A stretch of 64,000 bases of DNA from Allorhodopirellula solitaria (lineage in GTDB: Bacteria > Planctomycetota > Planctomycetia > Pirellulales > Pirellulaceae): the NCBI RefSeq assembly GCF_007859855.1, contig NZ_SJPK01000002.1, positions 367,003 to 431,002 on the forward strand, read 5' to 3'. Position 1 is the stretch's first letter. Every line of letters begins with the position of its first letter. Below, one piece after another: positions 8,685 through 16,103 of the stretch. Below the pieces are notes generated by a model. It was not told where the DNA came from, ran no database searches, and was given only the letters and a program-made list of their open reading frames with translations. Position numbers and translations under genes: made by a program.

Positions 8685-9985
8685 TCTACGACCTGCAGCA
8701 AACCGATGATCCCCGCGACGTCATCCATCGCAGTGTCCAGGCATTGGCCGAAGGCGACATCATCGGACTACCGAGCGAGACGGTGTACGGCGTCGTTGCC
8801 AGCGCGCTATGCCCTGCCGCGGTCCAGAAATTGGCGGACCTGGTCGGTGGCCCCGCCGGGGATCCAGCGATCCCGAAGGCACCGCCGGGGCAAATGATAC
8901 CGCCGGGGCAAATGATACCGCCGGGGCAGATTGCACTGTGTGTGCGCAGTTCCGAGGCGGCTGGCGACTTCCTAGTTCCGCGCACCACGCTCGCCCGACG
9001 ATTGCACGAACGTTGTTTCCCAGGGCCACTGACTCTGATCGCCGATTGCGACCGCAAACACTCGGCTGTGGGGATGCTACCAGCATCGGTGCAGCGGATA
9101 CTGCACCGATTTGCCCGTCCAGAGGGTGAAACCACCGGCGAGCCGACTGGCGCGACGTCGCCGGTTGCGTTTCGCTGTTCCAATCACCGGTTGCTCAGCC
9201 ACATCCATCGATATCTCACGGCGCCCTTGGTATGGGGAGAGTTTTCGAGTTCCGACGATTCCGCCATCACCACGGCAGCGAGTCTCGATGATCATTTGTC
9301 TCAGCAAGCTAGCCCTCATCCATTGCCGGTGCTGCTAGACGATGGTGTCAGCCGCTATGGTGGAGTGGGTACCATCGTTCAATTGTCAGGGAATTCTTGG
9401 CAAATCCTGAGAAAAGGAGTGATCCAGCGAGCCGCTATGAACCAGTTTGTGAAACCAGTGATTGTGATCGTGTGTACGGGCAATACGTGCCGCAGCCCTA
9501 TGGCGGAGGCATTGCTTCGGGATATTTTGGACCGTCGATTTGGGCGTGAAGACGTCGCCCGGGTGCTCTCGGCCGGCGTTGCGGCACAGCGTGGGCACGG
9601 GGCCAGTCCCCAATCGGTCGAGGTCATGGGCCGCCGCGGTTTGGATTTGACCGGACATTGCAGCCAACCGCTCGACGATCCGCTGATGTCGATGGCCGAC
9701 CTCGTGCTGACGCTCACGCGCCAGCACCGCGATGCGATCCTGGCCGCATGGCCCAATCGCAAAGGGCGTATCCACACGCTCCGGCGGGATGGGGGGGATG
9801 TTAGCGACCCGGTTGGAATGCATGTCGACGTCTACGAACAATGCGCCGACCAGATTCGTGACGAGCTGGAGAAATGGGTGGATACTCTCGATGAGGATTT
9901 TTTCCCATCAACGCCTGACAAAGTGACGTCGGAGGGCCATAATGGAAGCGACGGCCCGGACGCCCCTGAAATCCCCGAGGAGTAA
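8681..9985 (+). CDS. Fusion of Sua5/YrdC-like domain and YwlE-type low-molecular-weight phosphatase
   Basis: The 434-residue protein joins two enzymes. Residues about 1-245 resemble Sua5/YrdC/TsaC, which makes threonylcarbamoyl-AMP for tRNA t6A: an LPSETVYGVVAS motif is clear. The usual KxR-P substrate loop is replaced by GGPAGDP and a PPGQMI tandem repeat, so activity is uncertain. Residues about 255-410 are a low-molecular-weight phosphatase with a VCTGNTCRSPMAEALL P-loop and a C-terminal DP motif. Thr at the fourth position after the catalytic Cys is the YwlE hallmark that favours phospho-arginine over phospho-tyrosine. rpiB follows immediately, matching Bacillus ywlC-ywlE-rpiB order. Confidence 0.85.
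   Translation: MIYDLQQTDDPRDVIHRSVQALAEGDIIGLPSETVYGVVASALCPAAVQKLADLVGGPAGDPAIPKAPPGQMIPPGQMIPPGQIALCVRSSEAAGDFLVPRTTLARRLHERCFPGPLTLIADCDRKHSAVGMLPASVQRILHRFARPEGETTGEPTGATSPVAFRCSNHRLLSHIHRYLTAPLVWGEFSSSDDSAITTAASLDDHLSQQASPHPLPVLLDDGVSRYGGVGTIVQLSGNSWQILRKGVIQRAAMNQFVKPVIVIVCTGNTCRSPMAEALLRDILDRRFGREDVARVLSAGVAAQRGHGASPQSVEVMGRRGLDLTGHCSQPLDDPLMSMADLVLTLTRQHRDAILAAWPNRKGRIHTLRRDGGDVSDPVGMHVDVYEQCADQIRDELEKWVDTLDEDFFPSTPDKVTSEGHNGSDGPDAPEIPEE
8882..8935 (+). repeat. Three-copy 18-bp in-frame tandem repeat
   Basis: The unit CCGCCGGGGCAAATGATA occurs twice exactly and a third time with changes at the 3' end. It encodes PPGQMI, PPGQMI and PPGQIA inside the Sua5-like domain. Being a multiple of three it does not break the frame. 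It lies just where YrdC proteins normally have the substrate-binding loop. Confidence 0.95.
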
Positions 9986-9989
9986 TCTG

Positions 9990-10505
9990 TTGAAAATTGG
10001 TTTAGCGAGCGATCACCGCGGCGTGCATATCAAGGCACGGCTCGTGCAAAGTTTGACGCATGAGGGGTATGACGTTTTCGATGCAGGCACCGATTCTTCC
10101 GAACCGGTGGACTACCCGGATTTCGCCATCAAGGTCGCACAACGGATTGCCCACGGCGAGCTCGATCGCGGTATCTTGATTTGCGGTACGGGCATTGGCA
10201 TGTCGATTGTCGCCAATAAATTCCCCGGCGTGCGCGCCGCTTCGTGCTATGACGAGGTGATGGTGGAAATGTCGCGGCGGCACAACGATGTCAATGTGCT
10301 GTGCTTGCCCGGTGATCTCATCGGCGAACGATCGATTGATGATTTGGTGATGATGTGGCTGAACACGGAATTTGAGTGTGGTCGTCATGGCACGCGGGTG
10401 GCGAAGATCTGCGAACTCGAATCGACGCTTGGCAAGACGGCGCATCCGAGGTGTGGTTCAGCCGCCGAGCAGGTGACGACCGCCTCGCCCACCCGCACAA
10501 GCTGA
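9990..10505 (+). CDS. rpiB: Ribose 5-phosphate isomerase B
   Basis: RpiB interconverts ribose 5-phosphate and ribulose 5-phosphate in the pentose phosphate pathway. The protein (about 171 residues) has the family motifs SDHRG near the start, the CGTGIGMSI anion-binding loop with its catalytic Cys, and a RRHNDVNVLCLPG segment. I prefer the TTG at 9990 because a GAGGAG ribosome-binding site lies about 8 bases upstream and conserved sequence begins there; an in-frame ATG at 9942 is inside the previous gene. The C-terminal 20 residues are variable. It follows the Sua5-YwlE fusion by 4 bp. Confidence 0.95.
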   Translation: MKIGLASDHRGVHIKARLVQSLTHEGYDVFDAGTDSSEPVDYPDFAIKVAQRIAHGELDRGILICGTGIGMSIVANKFPGVRAASCYDEVMVEMSRRHNDVNVLCLPGDLIGERSIDDLVMMWLNTEFECGRHGTRVAKICELESTLGKTAHPRCGSAAEQVTTASPTRTS

Positions 10506-10519
10506 GCGGGCGAGCTTCC

Positions 10520-11602
10520 TTGGCAACTCCGAGTCCTCCGCCGCACACCTTTCCCCGGTCATGGGACGACCTGATCGGTCACCAGCAGATTCGTGCCGCG
10601 ATTGGCAGTGCGATCGCCAAGCGGCGGCTCGGTGGGAGCCTGCTGTTTGTCGGGCCTCCGGGCGTTGGCAAGACCGCCACGGCATTGCTCTTGGCGCAGA
10701 CCGTGCTCTGCCGGCGCAACCCATCCTCGAGTATGCGCCCCTGCGGGGAGTGCTCCGACTGCGCCCAGGTTCGCGCGGCGACGCACCCCGATTTGATTCA
10801 GGTTTCCAAGCCCCCTGATAAAACTTTGATCCCCCTCGAAGTACTCATCGGGCCCGTTGAAGCGCGCTTGCAGGAAGGGTTCTGCCATGACGTACACCTG
10901 CGTCCCATGCAGGGCGAACGCAAGGTCGCGATCTTACATGATGCGGACTTCCTCAATGAGGAAGGCGCCAACTGCTTGCTCAAGACCCTCGAGGAACCGC
11001 CCTCCAATGCGATCATTATCCTGATCGGTACCAGCGAACAGCGTCAATTGCCGACGATTCGCTCCCGCTGCCAAACGATGCGTTTCACCAGCCCCACGGG
11101 GGACGCAGGACGCGACTTGCTGCGCCACCACCTGAGTCGTTTGAGCGAAGCCGATGTCCCGCCCCCGGCTGTCAGCGATGCTGTGCTCGACGAAGCCATC
11201 GAGTTGGCTGCGGGTGACCTGCAAGTCGCCGCCAGGCTCGCCAGTGGTCAGAGTAGTGAAATTCGAGGCAAACTGCTTGCCCAGCTCAGCTCTCCGGTGC
11301 CCGATCCGGTGCTCGTCGCAAGGTGCATCCACTCGCATCTGGATTCACTCAGCAAGAAGGAGGCATCGCTACGCCGCGCCGGGCTACGTGATCTGTGCTC
11401 GATCGCGGTCCAGCACTATCGCGGTGAACTGCGTGGGGCCGCCCGCCAGGGGCAGTTCCATGGCGAGGCTGCTCGGCGTTTGGATCGCACCCTGCGTGTT
11501 TTCCGTGAAATTGACCGCAGTGCCAACCTGAACGCCTTGATCGACTGCTACGCCGCCGATCTCTCGCTCGCGGTGACAGCCGACCGCGGCGATATCGGCT
11601 AA
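10520..11602 (+). CDS. holB: DNA polymerase III delta' / clamp-loader subunit
   Basis: This AAA+ subunit helps load the sliding clamp onto primed DNA. About 360 residues are expected from the TTG at 10520, 14 bp after rpiB; upstream codons in this frame overlap rpiB. Residues 10-50 show a DDLIGH start and a Walker A motif GPPGVGKTAT. A zinc-type cluster (C-x8-C-x2-C-x2-C) follows, then a Walker B-like segment and LLKTLEEPPSN. The C-terminal half is helical as in delta'. The intact Walker A means it could also be classed as gamma/tau-like, but it lacks the long tau tail. Confidence 0.9.
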   Translation: MATPSPPPHTFPRSWDDLIGHQQIRAAIGSAIAKRRLGGSLLFVGPPGVGKTATALLLAQTVLCRRNPSSSMRPCGECSDCAQVRAATHPDLIQVSKPPDKTLIPLEVLIGPVEARLQEGFCHDVHLRPMQGERKVAILHDADFLNEEGANCLLKTLEEPPSNAIIILIGTSEQRQLPTIRSRCQTMRFTSPTGDAGRDLLRHHLSRLSEADVPPPAVSDAVLDEAIELAAGDLQVAARLASGQSSEIRGKLLAQLSSPVPDPVLVARCIHSHLDSLSKKEASLRRAGLRDLCSIAVQHYRGELRGAARQGQFHGEAARRLDRTLRVFREIDRSANLNALIDCYAADLSLAVTADRGDIG

Positions 11603-11632
11603 GCGATCTTCGGGCCGTCGGGCCTCGCTTAG
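11599..11632. terminator. Palindromic hairpin between convergent genes
   Basis: CTAAGCGA (11599-11606) pairs perfectly with TCGCTTAG (11625-11632), with an inner GGCC/GGCC stem. It spans both stop codons of the convergent holB and the minus-strand exported gene. There is no T-run, so this is a candidate bidirectional, possibly Rho-assisted, end point. Confidence 0.45.
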
Positions 11633-13098
11633 AACTGAATCTGATATTTGTCGGTCATTGTCCGGCGAATCTCAGCGGTCAGTTTGTCAATCTGGGACAG
11701 CACGCTGCGGTAGTCGGCGTAGGCCGCTCCCTGCGCTCGAGCGCTCGTCACGGCTTGATAGTCCGACGAGGAGTTCGGGTCGTAATAGCCGCTGGAGGAA
11801 TACCCGGCACCGCCACCATAGAAGCCACCGCTGTAGCCGCCGACATTGTAGGAACTGCCACTGGACAGGGATTGCTGAGCTTTCATCTGGCCAGCCTGGA
11901 TGTTGGTTTGGCGAACGTTCAACGCGTTGCCACGCAACAGGCTGGCGACATCGCTGGAGTACTTCAACATAACCGGGTCAACGTTCAGGGTTCCCATCTC
12001 ATCGATCTGGCGGGCTTGCTGGTCGTTCCATTTTGCCATTCCCCCAGTCGTCTGGGACTTGTGCTTGCGGATTTGCTCGACGCGTTTGGTCACGTCGTCA
12101 AAATAGTGTTTGGTCGTGTAGGCGACGCGATCGGCCTCACTGCCAGGGGAATCGCTAAGCGTGATCAGTTTGTCGGACACGCTCTCGGCCGCGCCGAGCA
12201 GACTGAAAATGTTCAAGATGCCGGTCAGCGACGCTTCGGAAATGGGCCCTTGGAAGGAAAGACGGTTGCCATCGACCTTGGGTTTCCAGGTCAAGACTTC
12301 GGGGGCGGCCGTGCCGCTCCGCTCGAGGATCTCGGCCAGCAGGTCGCTGGCGATTGGCGTCAGGCTCGCCGGCGATCGCTCAAAGTCGACGGCCAAGATG
12401 CACTGCGAAAGGCTCTCGCGGCCGATGATCACGCTCACTCCTCGGACGCTCGCCAAAATACTCGCGACGGTTTTGGGAGGCTGGGCCTGGAGGGAATCAA
12501 AGTTCTTGAGTTTGGCTGCAAGAGGCACGGCCGATACCATGTGGTTGAGATCAGCCGCCATCATCATCGACAAGTACGATTCTGGTTGATCAGAAACCTT
12601 GGACAGATAGCTGGATTCACTCACGGAGCCACCCGGGGTGATCCAACGTCCCAACATCGAGCGGTCAGCGGGTCGGAGGAACCCTAAACGATTTTCCTTC
12701 ATGGGCACCAAATAAGACTGCCGAGGCGACCAGACGACGTCGTGGCCCACGATCGAGTCGACGTATCCCGACACCGTTGCGGCGATCTGTTTGGCATCCA
12801 CTGGGACCTTGAGTGTCGCGTAACCGGCTTCCCAACGCGGACGCAGGTTGGCGAAATCGAGATCCGAGACCAACCACATTTCGCGAATGTTATCGGTCAC
12901 ACGAGTCGAAATCTCAGCATCCTCGGTGAGTTGATTGAGCGCGGGGATGTTCAAATACAAAACCGAATTTGCCGGGGCGGGTGACCGCTGGAGCAGCTCG
13001 GTGAGTTTGGACTCCTTCTCCTGGGCACGGCTCGGCGTGCAGTAGAGCGTGGTGGCAACCAGCAGAATAGCGACGGCGCGTTTACGAAATGATGTCAT
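11629..13098 (-). CDS. Exported protein of unknown function with Gly/Tyr/Ser-rich segment
   Basis: The 489-residue protein begins with MTSFRKRAVAILLVATTLYC, a clear signal peptide, and ends with a helical stretch (about residues 450-485). The central part has no motif I recognise. Residues about 415-450 are rich in Gly, Ser and Tyr (YSGGFYGGGAGYSSSGYY) and likely disordered. It converges on holB with the stops only 26 bp apart. Its location is probably periplasmic. I could not assign a function. Confidence 0.8.
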   Translation of the reverse strand: MTSFRKRAVAILLVATTLYCTPSRAQEKESKLTELLQRSPAPANSVLYLNIPALNQLTEDAEISTRVTDNIREMWLVSDLDFANLRPRWEAGYATLKVPVDAKQIAATVSGYVDSIVGHDVVWSPRQSYLVPMKENRLGFLRPADRSMLGRWITPGGSVSESSYLSKVSDQPESYLSMMMAADLNHMVSAVPLAAKLKNFDSLQAQPPKTVASILASVRGVSVIIGRESLSQCILAVDFERSPASLTPIASDLLAEILERSGTAAPEVLTWKPKVDGNRLSFQGPISEASLTGILNIFSLLGAAESVSDKLITLSDSPGSEADRVAYTTKHYFDDVTKRVEQIRKHKSQTTGGMAKWNDQQARQIDEMGTLNVDPVMLKYSSDVASLLRGNALNVRQTNIQAGQMKAQQSLSSGSSYNVGGYSGGFYGGGAGYSSSGYYDPNSSSDYQAVTSARAQGAAYADYRSVLSQIDKLTAEIRRTMTDKYQIQF

Positions 13099-13427
13099 GA
13101 GTGAAGCCAGCGTTCAGGGACGGACGAGTTGCCTGCACAGTGTAGTTGAACCCATCCGCCCTGACAGTCCATCGGGGAATCAAAAATCGCCAGCCGACTC
13201 GATCGCCGATCGCTGCCCCATCTCAGCGGAATGTCGCGAACCGTCCTGCCGCAGATTTGTGCAAAGAAACAGTCCTCCGCCGCTGGAAAACCCTGCGACA
13301 CCCCTTCATACTCAACACGTGGAAACCATCCGCGATGTACCACCTGATCCGCGGGAACGGGTATTTCACGATCGGTGCATTCGTTTCGCCGTCCCGCTGC
13401 ACCACGCGACTCCACGTGGAGACTCCC

Positions 13428-13790
13428 TTGCCTATCAACCATTTCGCCTTCGAGTCCATCGGGCCAACGCTCAACAGCATCGTTCTCGTGTTCTTGATCG
13501 TTTTTGCCCTAATCTTGCTCGGATTCGTCGTCTTCCTAGCAGCCTTGCCAGGCCGGATTGCCAAAGCGAGAAACCACCGCCAGGCGGCATCGGTCAACGT
13601 TCTCGGTTGGCTCGGCTTGCCGACGGGGGTGCTGTGGGCGATTGCTTTGGCGTGGGCGTACTATCGTACCGAGCCAGTACCACCGAGGGCGAACGCTGCC
13701 GCTGACTTGAAGAGTCTGTCGCGGCAAATCGCAGGGCTAGAAGAAACCGTTCGCCAACTAGAGTCCATTCGCCACGGAGATACCCCATGA
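13428..13790 (+). CDS. DUF3302 (YiaW-like) inner-membrane protein
   Basis: About 120 residues with two hydrophobic helices, separated by a conserved PGRIAKARNHRQ loop and followed by a LGWLGLPTGVLWAIALAWAY segment; this pattern is that of DUF3302/YiaW. I choose the TTG at 13428 because TGGAG lies 6 bases before it; longer in-frame starts at 13146 and 13335 lack conserved sequence. The C-terminal part (about residues 90-118) is a predicted coiled coil. Its stop overlaps the next start as ATGA. In E. coli yiaW lies beside yiaV, an HlyD-family gene, as here. Biochemical role unknown. Confidence 0.75.
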   Translation: MPINHFAFESIGPTLNSIVLVFLIVFALILLGFVVFLAALPGRIAKARNHRQAASVNVLGWLGLPTGVLWAIALAWAYYRTEPVPPRANAAADLKSLSRQIAGLEETVRQLESIRHGDTP

Positions 13791-13987
13791 TCGTCGCGAT
13801 TCTTGTCTGTGCCTACGTGATCTATCTCTATCATTCCTTGAAAGAGTCACCCGGGGACATCGGCGAGCCGCCGGCCGCCGATCCTGACGTCGGCGAGTCG
13901 AGCAGGGATTCTGCCGATGCATTGGCCGCGCGGCTCGCAGCCCTGCAGCGTCGGCTCGATGCCCTTGCCCAAGGAGCCGAACGATGA
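13787..13987 (+). CDS. Small single-pass membrane protein
   Basis: This 66-residue protein has one N-terminal hydrophobic helix (MIVAILVCAYVIYLYHSL) and a C-terminal amphipathic heptad-like helix (ADALAARLAALQRRLDALAQ) that could form a coiled coil. Both its start and stop overlap the neighbouring genes in ATGA arrangements, which is strong evidence for translation in an operon. It resembles the coiled-coil tail of the preceding DUF3302 protein, so the two might interact. Function unknown; probably an accessory part of the adaptor system. Confidence 0.75.
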   Translation: MIVAILVCAYVIYLYHSLKESPGDIGEPPAADPDVGESSRDSADALAARLAALQRRLDALAQGAER

Positions 13988-15111
13988 TCTGGATATTGGG
14001 GGGGATTTACTGCGGTGCCCTGTGGTTGATCTTTGCGAAGTGGAAACTGGTCCGGATGTCGCTACCGGTCGCAGTCCTGGCCGCATCGGTCGGCCCCACT
14101 GCTTTGCTGATCCTGCTGTTCTGTGCCCAGTACTTTCATCCCTACACCCAAATGGCCAAGGTGTTTGAACGTGTCACCCCCATCGTGCCTCAACTCAGCC
14201 AACCGGGGCGGGTGACGGATGTGGAGGTCGCTCCCAACATTCCTGTCCGCAAAGGAGAAATATTGTTTCGGGTCGACACGGTTCCCTATCAGAATGCCGT
14301 TGAGCGTTCGGAGGCAAGGCTTGCCGAAGCCATCCAGAATCACAAGGTTGCCGAAACGGCCGTGGAAGTGGCTCGCGCGAGAATCGATCGTGCCACGTCG
14401 GAACTGGAGTTCGCAACGCGCGAGCGGGATCGCCAGAAGGAACTCATCGAGCAAGGTGCCGGCAGCGACCAAGAATACGAATCTGCCATCAACCGGCACG
14501 CCGAGGCTGTCGCGGTTGCGGCCCAAGCCGCCACCGAGCTGACCCAGTCCAAATTGTCCGTGGAGGTTGCTGAAACACAGACTACGCAATCCGAGACGGC
14601 CCTAGCCGATGCGCAGTACGATTTGAAACAGACCACCGTGACTGCTCCGAGCGATGGGTTTGTCAGCAATCTGCAGCTCCGCGAAGGGATGCTTGTCGGA
14701 GGTCCAGCCAGTACCGCCGTAATGAGTTTTGTAGCGGACCGAGATGATTTCAATCGGAGCGTGATCGTCGCTTCGTTCAAGCAGAAAAACTTCCTCCGAA
14801 TCCACCCCGGTCAGTATGCCGAGGTCGCGTTGTATAATTATCCCGGTCGCATCTTTACCGCCCGTGTCCTCAATCGCATCGATGTGTCAGGAAGCGGCCA
14901 AATGGCAGTGTCGGGAAATCTCCCGGAGAATCTCGGCGGAACCCAAGTGACCACCTTTCCCGTCCGCGTGCGACTCGATAACGCCGACGACATCCACATG
15001 CCAGGAGGCTCACAAGCCAACGTCGCGATTTACACTGAAAGTGTCCAATTCGCCGGAATCCCCATTATGTTTTTGATTCGTGCTCAGAGTTGGTTACGAT
15101 ATCTCCAGTAG
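13984..15111 (+). CDS. HlyD-family membrane fusion / efflux adaptor (YiaV/YibH-like)
   Basis: The 375-residue protein has two N-terminal membrane helices (about residues 3-18 and 25-47). A lipoyl-like half-motif follows (QPGRVTDVEVAPNIPVRKGEILFRVD), then a long alpha-helical hairpin (about 105-215) rich in Glu/Ala/Gln, the second lipoyl half (TTVTAPSDGFVSNLQLREG) and a beta-barrel. Members link inner-membrane transporters to the periplasm or form secretion adaptors. No ABC or MFS partner is adjacent, so the transported substrate is not evident. It is the last gene of the translationally coupled trio. Confidence 0.9.
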   Translation: MIWILGGIYCGALWLIFAKWKLVRMSLPVAVLAASVGPTALLILLFCAQYFHPYTQMAKVFERVTPIVPQLSQPGRVTDVEVAPNIPVRKGEILFRVDTVPYQNAVERSEARLAEAIQNHKVAETAVEVARARIDRATSELEFATRERDRQKELIEQGAGSDQEYESAINRHAEAVAVAAQAATELTQSKLSVEVAETQTTQSETALADAQYDLKQTTVTAPSDGFVSNLQLREGMLVGGPASTAVMSFVADRDDFNRSVIVASFKQKNFLRIHPGQYAEVALYNYPGRIFTARVLNRIDVSGSGQMAVSGNLPENLGGTQVTTFPVRVRLDNADDIHMPGGSQANVAIYTESVQFAGIPIMFLIRAQSWLRYLQ

Positions 15112-15159
15112 TTCTCTCTTTGGTAGCGTCTATTTTTGTCTAAGAAAAGAAGGTTTGTG

Positions 15160-16044
15160 ATGCGATTTCAATCGGTTCGGCACGGAATCGCCGCAGCAAT
15201 GTTGATCCTGGTGTGCACCCCGGTCCACGCAGGTGCGGAGGATGCCGAGGTGCAAGATGCGATCAAGGAATACATTGCAGCCTTCAATGCCAAGAACGCC
15301 GAGGCGTTGGCGGTGATGTGGACCGAAGACGCGTCCCACGTCGATCATGCTATGGCGGAGACGACATCGGGTCGCGACGAGATCATGGCGGATATCCAGG
15401 CCGTTTTTAAACAGCCTGAAGACGTCAAACTTTCTGGGAGCATTGATTCGGTGCGGATGATCACCGCGGAGGTGGCTAGGGTCACCGGCGAGGTTGGGGT
15501 CATGGTCAGTGGCGAGGAACCGTCTCTGAACCGCTACTCAGCAATCGTGGTCAATAACGAAGCGGGTTGGCAAATCGATTCCATGGAGGAGATGCCGATC
15601 CCGACTCCAGTGTCGAGTGCTGCTGCCCTGACACCTCTGGAGTGGCTTGTCGGTGATTGGACAGACGAGAGTGGAGAGGATCCCGTACAAACCCATGTTC
15701 ATTGGGCCCTTGGCGGCGGTTTCCTTATTCGCACTTGCACCAGCGAAGCGGCGCAGTCCACTCAGATTATCGGTTGGGATGCCCGCGGCGGAGAAATTCG
15801 CTCCTGGACATTCCATAGCGATGGGTCGCACGGCGAAGGGGTCTGGAGCCCAAGTGGCGACGACTGGATGATTCGCAGCACCCAAACGCTCGAAGATGGC
15901 CGCATGGCTTCAGGGACCTATGTTTTCCATCGCGAGGGCGATGATGCCTTCACCATTAAATTGATGGGGCGGGAGATCGAAGGTGAACCCCAAGTGCCAT
16001 CCGATCCCGCTCGAGTGATTCGCACCCCCGGTTCGACTCAATAG
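15160..16044 (+). CDS. Exported SnoaL/DUF4440-like (NTF2-fold) protein
   Basis: I place the start at the ATG at 15160, with AAGAAGG 6 bases upstream; an in-frame TTG at 15136 is less likely. The 294-residue protein has a signal peptide (residues 1-24). Residues about 28-145 resemble the SgcJ/EcaC NTF2-like family (IKEYIAAFNAKNAEALAVMW, with TSGRDEI). A second beta-rich part (about 155-290), with LEWLVGDWTDE, is like the lipocalin-type domain often found after SnoaL in planctomycetes. Members bind small molecules, but no substrate can be deduced. The next gene lies 60 bp downstream. Confidence 0.82.
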   Translation: MRFQSVRHGIAAAMLILVCTPVHAGAEDAEVQDAIKEYIAAFNAKNAEALAVMWTEDASHVDHAMAETTSGRDEIMADIQAVFKQPEDVKLSGSIDSVRMITAEVARVTGEVGVMVSGEEPSLNRYSAIVVNNEAGWQIDSMEEMPIPTPVSSAAALTPLEWLVGDWTDESGEDPVQTHVHWALGGGFLIRTCTSEAAQSTQIIGWDARGGEIRSWTFHSDGSHGEGVWSPSGDDWMIRSTQTLEDGRMASGTYVFHREGDDAFTIKLMGREIEGEPQVPSDPARVIRTPGSTQ

Positions 16045-16103
16045 TGATCCCGCGCCAGCCCCACCCCATCAATCTGTTCGGTACTGTTCCCGAGGACCAC
16101 GTC

